64,000 nt of DNA from Opisthocomus hoazin. Taxonomy: Eukaryota; Chordata; Aves; Opisthocomiformes; Opisthocomidae. The notes under the pieces were generated by a model that ran no database searches, was not told where the DNA came from, and saw only the letters and a list, made by a program, of their open reading frames with translations. Made by a program: the position numbers and the translations under genes. Shown here in pieces: positions 12,936-22,596 of this stretch; position 1 is the first letter of the stretch; every line of letters begins with the position of its first letter. The stretch is from assembly GCF_030867145.1 (NCBI RefSeq), contig NC_134433.1, positions 15,349,896-15,413,895 on the forward strand, in the 5' to 3' direction.

Positions 12936-14070
12936 CGACCTGGGCTTCGAGGAGGGAAGGGAGGTTACGAGCCGGGGCCGCCGCCGCGCACGGGGCGGGG
13001 GGAAGAGCCGGGGAAGTTTGCGGCTGCCCTCAGCGCGGCTCTGCCGGCGGGGACGGGTCTGGAGGGCAAACCAAGGGATGAGTCTGCAACAACCCCCTTG
13101 GCTCCGGTTGGCACACGGAGCATCCCTCCTCTGTTCACCGAAGCTGCTGGGAACGGAGGGCAGGAGGCAGCGAGCCCGCGGGTCTGTGGCCGTGCCGCGT
13201 GCCTCTGGGTGCCTTCACGTGCAATTAGAAAAGCACTGGCGCCATGTTCAGATGAAAGGGGAAAGTCGTTTGTCTCCTCGCAGCGCTCTGCGGCCCTGCG
13301 CGGGAGGCGAAGGGCTGGCGAGCGGAGCGGGCTGGCGTGCCCCCACCTCTGCCTCCAGCCGGAATACAGAGCAGGGCTGGAAGCGTCATTGGTAGTCAGG
13401 GCACAGAGCCGGGAGGGACGCGGGCTGGGAACCGGAGCGGGAGACGGGAGGAGAAGCGAAGGAGGCGATGGCGTTCGGAGAGCGGGGGGGGAAACAGAGA
13501 CGAGGTGGAAAACTTGGAAGGAAAATGCCACGAGCCCTCCGCTTCGTCTGCCTTCGGTGGGGGAACGCGTGGAAGGCGCCTGCCACGAACCCCACCGACG
13601 TGCGGTGGGACGTGCAGTGGGACCAGGTTCCTTGTGACGGGGATGGGGGCTTCATGCCGGGAGGGGGTGACACACAGCGAGGACCTGGAGTAGCTGGCAG
13701 GGCTGACGGAGGATATATCCCACCGGAAAGCATATCAAGTTGTTGAAGAAAAGACTTTTTTTTTTTTTATTTTGCTCCTTTTGAGAGTGGCAGGAAGAAA
13801 GGATAAATATTTATACAGGTGAGAATAAACAAAATTATGCAAGGAGGCTTTTTAAACACCTGATGCAAGTGCAGTTGCCTTCCTTATCGAAGCGGGAGAA
13901 GGTCTCGTTCAGCCAAAGTCCTGGCACAGACCTCTGCCGCTGGCTTGGGTTTTGTGCTCACCCCAGCGCGCTTGGAGAGCGGGACAGCAATATACCGGGG
14001 AGCGAAAAAGGGGGACCGGGGTTCTGAGAGATTCCAGCCTCAAACACCCAAAGAAAAGCGATAGAAGATG

Positions 14071-14180
14071 GACGTGGTTTAGCAGGCGTGGTGGTGTTGG
14101 GTTGATGGTTGGACCAGATGACCTTAGAGGTCTTTTCCAACCTTCATGATTCTGTGGTTGTACGATTCTATGGTTCTGTG
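14071..14180 (+). mobile_element. CR1 LINE 3'-end fragment, short
   Basis: Only the last 110 bp: GTGGTTTAGCAGGCGTGGTGG, then GGTTGGACCAGATGACCTTAG and AGGTCTTTTCCAACCTTCATG, followed by degraded ATTCTGTG/ATTCTATG units. Confidence 0.88.
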
Positions 14181-16057
14181 CATGCGTGTGAAAGCATCCC
14201 CGGCTTCTCGATGCAGAACGGACTTTGCCAGGTGCTGGGGAAGGAGCAGACAGCCTGTGCCGTCTCCAGCACCTGCAGGATGAGGCCCCGCATCTGCAAA
14301 AATTAAGGCTGGTATCTTCACAAGGGCTGAGCAAATTAGCACCTGATTAAGGTCCCAAATGCTGCTGGATAACCCCACGCTGATGGCATTAAAAGAAGAT
14401 GGGTTGATGCCAGTAGATGCTCCCGGTAGAGCCCCTTTGGAGCTGGGGGGGATCCGCAGCCCCATGGCATCTACGCGGGACCAAGCATGGCTGGCGCGCT
14501 GCCCCTGCCCGGGGACACGCAGAGCCCGGCCGGGAGGGTGGCAGAGGGGGTCATCTCACGGCACGGCAGCCCTTGCTGCCCTTCCTTACGGGACAAAACC
14601 GACCTCGTCCGAACGGCAGCGACGGGGTCCTGCTCCGGCTCACACACGCGCGTCCTGAGAGGACGAGGACCGGGCTTGTCACGCGGAGTGCTCTGTCATG
14701 AAGAACGGCTCGTTTCAAAGTCCTAGCGAGGGGAACAACGGGCTGCGATTCGTTTTCCTGGTTTTGCAGAAACTCCTCTACGGCCGTGTCCTAGATTTAG
14801 CGCAGGTTCTGATAAGGCTGAAAGAGATAAGTCCCAGATTGTACTGCTGTGCCCAACAGACTGGTTACATAGTGCTTGATGACACTTCAGACCCGTTGTC
14901 ATGACCCCATATAATCCGGCCTCCTGGACCATCTGACACACATTTACACTTAACATTTTGTTAGAGACTCTATAAATGAGATCTCTTTGACCTTCAATCC
15001 TTGGCTAATTGCTAGTTTCATGTACAAGACTAGCCTAATTTTACGTGATAATTACCTGAAAGTGGCAATACATATGGCATTGCATGTTTGAAATGTCAGA
15101 ACTGGAAAAATATCAAGTGGATGGAGTCTTAGGCAAATGGAGGGAGTGGAAGGGTCAGAACAATATACTTTACTGCTCAAATGATGAAGAGAGGCTATAG
15201 ATCACTATAAACCCTAGTAAATAGTATACATCTGTAATAAATCCTGTGCATAATGTTTGTTGAAGGGGGTTGTATCTCCGTGCAGCTGGATGCTAAGGCG
15301 GTCATAAAACAAAAAGAGAGCTTGAATTTGCAAGCGGTTAAGTCATTCATTCAGCGTGTTTCTTTTCACCAAGGAATTCACGTTCCATACGTTGTCAAAT
15401 AATCCTGAATTTCTCGTACCACGTTGGTGCAAATCGATAACCTCCTCCCGTGAGCAGTGCACGGCACGGGCAAGGGGTGAGGAGCAGCAGCGGGGAGCGG
15501 TCAGGGGGGTGTTTGAACGAAGCTTCTCATGTCTGGGGGATTCCCAAGGGGAAGAAATACCCAGTTGCTGCAGCTGAGCGGATGCCGGGTGGGTTTACCC
15601 GGCTGTGTGGAGCCTGGCATGGAAGCAGGAGTGGGACGGGGTGGTGGGGAGCACCCCAAAAACACCCAGCCCCTGGCAGGATCCCGCCGGAGCAGCGCTG
15701 GCATCCCGGGTCCTCTCTCGTTGTTGGGTTGCTTTGCTGGAAGTATGATTGTGCTTGTTTGCTTATCAGGGTGTAACCACCAAACAGTGTCGCATCCTGT
15801 AGCTGGATTTAATTAAATGGTTAATAAGATTGTAATTAATGAAAATAAATTAAAACCACTTTAGTAATTAATTCACTGTAAACTTTATTGACAGTGCTTC
15901 CTAAATACTGAAAACTCAGATTGAAAGCCCTGGTTAGGAATACCGGGTCGCAGGATCACTGTCGTTAAAGGTGGACAGACCTGTTGGATTACTGAGCATA
16001 TCCCCACAGACGGGCAGGTTATGTGTCCATATATATGTGTGTGTATATATATATAAA
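14181..16057. other. Intergenic, AT-rich from 14.9 kb, no gene seen
   Basis: GC-rich to about 14.7 kb, then a long AT-rich stretch (14,880-15,400) with non-repetitive sequence such as GGCTAATTGCTAGTTTC and CGTGATAATTACC, another possible regulatory element. The TAATTA block at 15785 is listed separately. Confidence 0.55.
15785..15900. promoter_or_regulatory. Candidate regulatory element: TAATTA-rich block
   Basis: Contains TTTAATTAAATGG, GTAATTAATG and GTAATTAATTC within about 60 bp, plus GGTTAATAAG (an HNF1-like half-site). This is homeodomain-type composition in an otherwise mixed region. Confidence 0.35.
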
Positions 16058-16127
16058 AAAATCACCAACAACATACACTTGTGTGTGTGTATATATATAT
16101 ACACAGGTGTATGTTGTTGGTGATTTT
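16058..16127. repeat. Perfect inverted repeat (21-bp arms) around a CA/TA microsatellite
   Basis: Arms 16058-16078 and 16107-16127 are exact reverse complements. The 28-bp spacer is a TG/TA run whose core (16087-16104) is itself self-complementary, so the whole 70 bp can fold as one long hairpin or cruciform. Another TG/TA run lies just to the left (16030-16054). Confidence 0.9.
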
Positions 16128-17084
16128 AGCTTATCAGCTTTCTGATACCACTTTAAATGTGTCAGTGATGCTCGTCTCCAACAGAAGTTATTGTTAAACT
16201 CATGAAAAATAAATTTTCAGGTTCTCAGACGTCCCTTCTGATTGCAGCGGTCTGAAATTTTACAGCCCGTTTTTAGACACGCAGCCCGTTTTTCCCCCAA
16301 GGCTTCGCGTCGGCCCCACTCCGTGTCCGGGCTGAGGACAGGGGTTTGAACATGTCCAAAAACCAGCACGTGAGGAGTTTCAGCGCAGGGCGGAGTGGGA
16401 GGTTTCTCCTGGATAGGGCGAGGAGGACGATGGCTTCATGGGCTCTTGCCTCTCGGAGTCTGGAGACTTGGAAAAAATGCAGCCGTAAAACCCTGCTATC
16501 TCTTCAGCGGCGTCGTTCTGCGGCGGGCTTTGGGGACGAAGGGAGGTCTTTGAGCGATAACGCCGCGCCCGCAGCTCCGCTGCTCCGACGCCAAGCGTTG
16601 GGCTCCCTCGGGGCTCTGGGTCCGGACTCGAGGAGCGGGATGAAGGCTGCAGCACCTCCCCCCATCCCTTTTCCATCCTTTACCCTGGCTTGTGGCAGTC
16701 CGTGACGTAAATAGTGAAAATGCTCGTTGGAAAGAGGCCTCAAACACTATGTTTTAATTACAGTCCTTAAATTATAAGGTCGGTTTGCAATTAGAGGCAG
16801 AGCTGATTGTGTGCTCCCATCCTGTGCAATCGAGATTTGCAGGAGCTGGGAAAGCAAAGCCCATGGACCCACCGGCACCGCGTGCTTCCCGCGCCGCCAA
16901 CAAAGCACATTTGCAGCCAAACAACAACACCCAAGGCATTCGCAGGGCATCTTCTCCCTGCCACGTCTCAAGCCCGGCCTCTGTTTTCTCGGTGTAAAAA
17001 GCTAATCCTTTTAGCAAGATGGAAATTGGGAAGCAGACCTGGTGTCAGCCCGAATCATGTCACCTCCCAGGTGTTCCTTAAGAT

Positions 17085-17210
17085 TAAGTGCCTTTTTTCT
17101 CTGTCCTTCTACGTAAACTGATAAGCAGTTGTTTTATCAGATAATAAAATGGTAAGCAGCAGGGTAAACAGGTTGGTAATAATCTTAGCGCAAAAGCTTT
17201 TGGGGAACGA
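17085..17210. promoter_or_regulatory. Candidate regulatory element with paired GATA sites
   Basis: CTGATAA at 17118-17124 and TTATCAG at 17134-17140 form an inverted pair, with a third overlapping AGATAA at 17139-17144. A GTAAACA forkhead motif lies near 17164. GATA2/3 factors act in tissues that express LHX1 (nephric duct); a link here is inference. Confidence 0.35.
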
Positions 17211-18739
17211 GAGGTATTTGAACTTCAGGCTCCTGTGACGGCCTTGGCCGTGTCTGGACACCCCCCAGGTCGCTCGTCTCCGCTAAGTGTGAGAGCGGAC
17301 GGCCGAATCCGGTATTGCCACCGTTCTCTGGGGTACGTGGGCTTGGGTGCTGGCACTGCAGCGCGCTGGTGATCTCTGGGTGGCAAAGGTAGGGCCAAAA
17401 AGGACCTACCCTTCAGGAAAACGCCATTGTCAGGTATACTGTCTTATTTTCTGTTTGCTCGTTAATTAGCAGAGAGGATGTGCCTCTCGGAAAAGGCCTG
17501 TGCGGAAAGGGCCCTGCGCTCGCCCCGCACACCAGCGCTTCCTGAAAGCCTGGCCGCGCCGGCACCGACGTCCCAGGGGGTCTGCGGGGGGTTTGGGGCA
17601 CGTGCTGGCTCCAACGCCGGCACCGGGGACTTGGTGGCACAGAGGATGGAGTACGCCTGCCCACGCGGTGCTGCCCGCTGCCAGCCCTCGCGTCCCTGGC
17701 GTCTGAGCTGGCTCGCTCGGAGCCGGCGCAGAGCTTCATCCCTGGCCGCAGGCTGCCACGTATCCGTACCCGAAAGCGCAGCTGAGGTGGGAGCAGCAGG
17801 ATTTTACCCCGGGTGGGAGCTTTGCCGTGTTGTTTTACACCTTCCAGGTTTTGCTGGGTAAATGCGTTTGGCAGAGGGCTCTGCGCAGAGCAGCCCCGGG
17901 CGCTTTGCAGACCCCGGGAACGCGGTGACCCACATTTGCTGGATCAAATTGCTGCGCTCTGCAGAAGTCCTGGTGGAAGGTACAGTGGCTCGAGGCTACC
18001 TTCACCCCTGCCTGCCCCCAGGACCGCGCAAAGCGGGACCCAGCTCAGTGGCTGCACGAAGATTTGGGCTGAACTCTCCGTAACGTCCCCGCATGCAGTT
18101 TGGCCAAGCCCAGGCACGCAGCAGCAGCATCCCCGGGAGCCCACTCGGGGGTCTCCACAGCGTGGAGGTGGTTTTCTACGGGGACAGCACTGCCTTGGTT
18201 CGCCTTGCAGCCCCACGGAGAGGTGGCACGGCACCCGCCGGCCATCGGTGCTGGACGGGACCAGACCCTGTTCCTTCATCCAGCTGGCAAAGTCAGCGCT
18301 TTGCCCCGCGTGCTCAAGCCCATGGCTCCGTCTGGGCCAGCGTGGTGGGATCTGCTGTGCCTGAATCCCACAGGAAGCGTGTCGGTACCAGGTGGGACAC
18401 AGGCAGAAGCAGTGCTGGCTTAGCTTTTGCTCCAAAGGCCAGAGATCCCCTCTGGATCTTGCGAAGAGGTGCGGGGCAGCCCCAGGCTTTGGTTTTTGCA
18501 CGCTTTGGGGAGCAACAGCTCCTTTTGGAGACACATTTCCTCTCCCACCACGTCTGCGGGCGCACAGCGCAGCGTGTGGTGGTTAGGACGCCGTTCCCCT
18601 CGCTGTGCTTGGGCCGCAGGAGGTGGCACAGTGCTGGGGCCGTGTCGCCGGCAGCGTGAAGGCGCAGCGTGCCCCGCGTGCCGCACGCGTCCGGCAGCCA
18701 GCAGCGCGTGTGTCAGCTCGCCTCTTCCCTCACGCTTAG

Positions 18740-18960
18740 AGCACGCGCCATATTTTGTGCTGACTTCATACAACATGGATAGTTGTACTTCCCAAGTAGC
18801 TGGCAACCCTTAATCAATGTTAATTGGCTCTAATTAGCATATGTTAATTAATGATATTTACTACAAATTAAAGGTATGAGTGCTCCCAGAGGGTTTCCTG
18901 TTCATCCAATTAGTGCCAATTAGTTGCAATTAACACGTGTAAATGAGATGCCATTGAACC
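18740..18960. promoter_or_regulatory. Candidate enhancer: dense homeodomain-site cluster
   Basis: Many TAAT cores lie within 130 bp (TTAATTGG, CTAATTAG, TTAATTAATG). Three CAATTA sites are spaced exactly 10 bp at 18907, 18917 and 18927, followed by a CACGTG E-box at 18934-18939. The TTAAT half-sites resemble HNF1 motifs. It stands out sharply from GC-rich flanks about 20 kb upstream of LHX1. The enhancer call is inferred from composition and motifs only. Confidence 0.45.
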
Positions 18961-21085
18961 CAAAACAAACAGCACAGAGTCTGCCGTACTCGCGTGCAGT
19001 TGAACTTGAGCACGGGGAGGGGAGGGGGACTGCGGAGGGCTGGGAAGCGACGGGAAGGTCTCTACCACCCATTGCAGCTGGCTCGCTAGGCCTGGTTTTG
19101 TCTCGCACTCGTGGCAGCAAGGAAAGTTGATCTGAATAAAAGCCCTTGGCGGACTAACTGGGACGTGTTTCCTCGTCTTGCTGGTCTGTGAAAAAGACAC
19201 AGCGGCGTTTTAAGGAAACCGCCGTGTTCGTATCTGCGCCTGGCCCTGGCTTTGCGTTCGGCGGGGGGAACACCCAGTGCCAGAACCGAGCTCCTCCTGC
19301 GCCCGTCGGGAGCGCGGGGGGGACCCAGCCCGACGCTGCGGGCGGAGGCGGCACAGGGGAAGCCCGCGGCTGTTCCAGGGGGCACCAACCGTCCCAACCA
19401 GGTCCCCGCTCTCCCCTTGCCGTTGTTTTTTCCCAGCGCCAACCTTCAGCACCATCGTCAGAAGGCGAACTTTCGGTATTTTCTGCTCATTTTTTTGGCC
19501 TGGAGGTAAACACAACCACAAAAGTTTCTTGCCCTCGGCTGCGACCGCGCGTGCAATCTGGCAGGCAGCAGAACAAATTGTCATAATTGTGTTTAATTAA
19601 AAAGCGTAAATGGATTATCTTCAGGTAAGGATGATTTACTTAACTAATCAGTCTGATCACAGAGAGTGTAGAGTCTGGAGATGGAAATCACAGGGGGGAA
19701 ATGGGCAATTCCTTTTCCCATCACCCCAAAGCAAGTCAGGATTTTAGCACAAAATCCAGCCTGGAGAGAGGGCCTGAGCCAAGTGCCCAGCCCTGCGCCC
19801 CGAGGGGGGTGTTTGAACGCCCTCTTGCCCCACGTCTCTGCTACCGGAATTATTCTTCTCCTTTTACTTCCCACTTTCACGTGAAGACAGCTGCCTCGTC
19901 CCGTGTTTTCATGGTCTGTGTCATACACTGTGGGCTCGGTCCTGGCTCCGCGGACGCACAGCCCCTCGCCCCATAAATTCAGCATGGTGGGGTGGGACAG
20001 GGCTGGCAGCACCCCTGCAACCATCCCTGCGATGGGGGGTCCACGGATGGGACCCTGAGCCCAGGGCCAGGCAGTATAAATGTCAAATGAGCATAATTAA
20101 TTGACCATCTGCTTGAAGAAGCCAAGTACTGGGCGGCGCTGAAGGGTGACTCCCGCGTCGTGAGCCTCTGAAATATCTCTGGAAGTTGGGTGCGTTGGAT
20201 GCTCAGGCGTCCTGAGCTTTCCCTTGGGTTAATGTGAGTGCCCTTCGGTTTTCGGAAGGTGGAGATGCTTTATGGCACGATGCGAGGCCTGCAGCTGGGG
20301 GTTTGTCACCTGCAGGGGCTGGCAAGGAGAAAAACCCAAGGGAAGGGGCCAACCGGCACCCATGCCTGCAGAGAAGGGGCTTTGCAGACCTCGGTCCTCC
20401 CCTAAACCAGACAGCTATTCCCTTGTTGTGGTCACGCGTTTGGGGAGTTATTTGAAACCATCACAACACAAGCTCGGAAATAAGGCACCTGTGGTGTTTT
20501 CTGTTATTCCTAAGAAAATTCTCCTTGTGTTTAATAGGTGATGTTTAATAAAAATGAAAATGAGCTTATCCTGAGCAGGCATGCACGCCAAAAGCTGGCA
20601 TTTAAATTAGAAATTATGATTTAATAACTTGTCAAGAAACTCACCAATGTAACAGCGTGATAATTATTGAAAGGAGGCTTCATAAATACAGAAATACCAT
20701 GATCTGTTATGAGAACCGAGCTCATCAACGCCCGGTGATCTCCGCAGACCTCTGGCCCTCATCAGGAGAAGGCTCTTGGAGAAGTCCTGCCCACGAGGTC
20801 CCGAGGGCATCCCCATCCCAGGGACGATGTACCTTGAGTTTTGCTTGGTTCGCTATAGAGTTGCGCTGTCGCACAAATGGCGATGGCAGCGGTATCTGAG
20901 AGGTGCTCTGTGGGTGGTGGGGTGGGCAAGGACCCTCGGGTACCCGGGCAGGGCTGGGCAGGGTGGGAGGGCTCCTGCTGCGGGCAGAGGGGCTCCGGGT
21001 CCCCAGGGCTGGGACACATGCGCATGGTGCAGCTTGGCGAGGTGGTAGTGGGGAGCTGGATGTTTTGCCACGGGTTTTTTTCCTT

Positions 21086-21302
21086 CTGAACATGAGGAAG
21101 AACTTCCCTCTGAGGGTGACGGAGCCCTGGCCCAGGCTGCCCAGGGAGGCTGTGGAGTCTCCTTCTCTGGAGATATTCCAGCCCCGCCTGGACGCGGTGC
21201 TGTGCAGCCTGCTCTGGGTGACCCTGCTTGGGCAGGGGGTTGGGCTGGGTGACCCACAGAGGGCCCTGCCAACCCCCACCATGCTGTGATTCTGTGATTC
21301 TG
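21086..21302 (+). mobile_element. CR1 LINE 3'-end fragment (ATTCTGTG tail)
   Basis: From CTGAACATGAGGAAGAACTT to GTGATTCTGTGATTCTG, nearly identical to the last 200 bp of the 8011 copy, so the two come from the same young subfamily. The 325-codon frame on the opposite strand here includes this antisense repeat. Confidence 0.93.
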
Positions 21303-22132
21303 GGTTTAGCAGGAGCACCAGCACAGCTCGGGAGTGCGTTGCAGCTGGACAGGACCCGGTTTGCGATCACAAGCGGGCTGACGTAGCGGGGGGCTCGGCT
21401 GCGGGGGTCGAAACGCAGCCCCCGGTGCTGGCAGCAGAGCAGACGGCGCGTGTCGGGGCACTGGGGCCGGGCAAGGATGTGACAGACGGGGCTGGAGAGC
21501 ACGAGCGAGCCCGCACAGAGGGAGGCAAGGCTTTGCCCGGGGCGGGGGGTTGGCCATGGCCCAAGGACGCCGTTCAGTGCCCAGCTCTGCCGCGCTGAGC
21601 CGGCCCCGCCGGGCGAGCAAACACAGCTCCGCCGCTGAAACCTCCGAGGGGCTGCTTGGAGACAGGCCACGCCGGCTGGGCAGAGTCTGCCGCTCAAATA
21701 ATCTGAAGACAAAAAATATTCATAGTCTTGGGAGGTCACAATTGCTGCTTTACACCTCCTGAGCCTCCTCTAGACCTGTGACTGATTTACTGGGAAAACT
21801 TATCTGTGGCGGGGCCTTGTTGTTTGAATCATGTCCCATCTCTTAATTTAAACAAAATGTTCACATAAGGACTTTTTAATATATACTTTAAATTACAATC
21901 TTGACTTTCTGTTGGTTGATTATGGCATATGACTCTCAGTTGGAAGGCCATTATTTCTGCTATGATTTACAAAGCAGTTAAAGCGAAATCTGTGTCATAA
22001 ATATTGAAGTATTGTAATAGATAATTCCGTGTATTTAAATGCGGCAGACCCCTTGGCACAACGTTTGTTGGCAGGAGGGCATGAAAAATCCAGACAAAAG
22101 CAATTGGCAGGCTCAGGTTTTGGTTTCTGGCT
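21303..22132. other. Intergenic, AT-rich island, no gene seen
   Basis: The part at 21775-22050 is AT-rich and non-repetitive (TTAATTTAAAC, GGTTGATTATGGC) and abuts the 44-bp VNTR. It could be a regulatory element. Confidence 0.5.
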
Positions 22133-22596
22133 TAGCCATGTGCCTCGGTGGGGACCGACGTCCCGGCGGGAGCTGAGTGCTGGGTGTCTCGGTGGGGACC
22201 GGTGTCCCCATGGGAGCTGAGTGCTGGGTGTCTCGGTGGGGTCCGGTGTCCCCATGAGAGCTGGGTGCTGGGTGCCTCTGTGGGGACTGGTGTCCCCATG
22301 GGAGCTGGGTGCTGGGTGCCTCTGTGGGGACTGGTGTCCCCATGGGAGCTGGGTGCTGGGTGCCTCTGTGGGGACTGGTGTCCCCGTGGGAGATAGGTGC
22401 AGGGCGTCTCGGTGGGGACTGGTGTCCCCATGGGAGATGGGTGCTGGGTGCCTCTGTGGGGACCGGTGTCCCCATGGGAGATAGGTGCAGGGCGTCTCGG
22501 TGGGGACTGGTGTCCCCATGGGAGATGGGTGCTGGGTGTCTCAGCAGGGACCAGTGTCCCCAAGGGAGCTAGGTGCTGGTTCCCATGGGCTGGGGC
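22133..22596. repeat. 44-bp VNTR/minisatellite, about 10 units
   Basis: Unit boundaries fall at 22177, 22221, 22265 and so on every 44 bp. The unit contains GTGCTGGGTG, a TCTCGGTGGGGAC-type block and GGTGTCCCCATGGGAG. The first and last units are degenerate. Units alternate so that 22397-22484 is nearly repeated as 22485-22572 (an 88-bp higher-order unit). Open frames on both strands across it are repeat artefacts. Confidence 0.93.

Larger units (their letters stand above)
8428..14070. other. Intergenic with several AT-rich islands, no gene seen
   Basis: Alternating GC-rich and AT-rich blocks. Islands at 9850-10060 and 12815-12935 are listed separately; others at about 10715-10870 and 12390-12600 look similar. 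Imperfect GCACGGA repeats lie near 8879-8925. The open frame over 12613-13395 has no recognisable domain and crosses the 12.8-kb island. Confidence 0.55.
16128..21085. other. Intergenic, no gene seen
   Basis: Holds the GATA-pair element (17.1 kb) and the homeodomain cluster (18.74-18.96 kb), listed separately, and an AT-rich island at about 20520-20700. The GC-rich remainder has overlapping open frames on both strands with no recognisable protein. Confidence 0.55.

Noticed and set aside
12613-13395. 260-codon open frame beginning with a CQVCGDK-like string
   Set aside because: The resemblance to a nuclear-receptor zinc finger stops after seven residues and the frame crosses an AT-rich candidate regulatory block.
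20762-21739. 325-codon open frame, minus strand
   Set aside because: Its middle part is antisense CR1; the rest is composition-driven.
22113-22563. Repetitive His/Pro-rich open frames on both strands in the 44-bp array
   Set aside because: 44-bp units simply cycle frames; no start or splice context. Treated as a VNTR.
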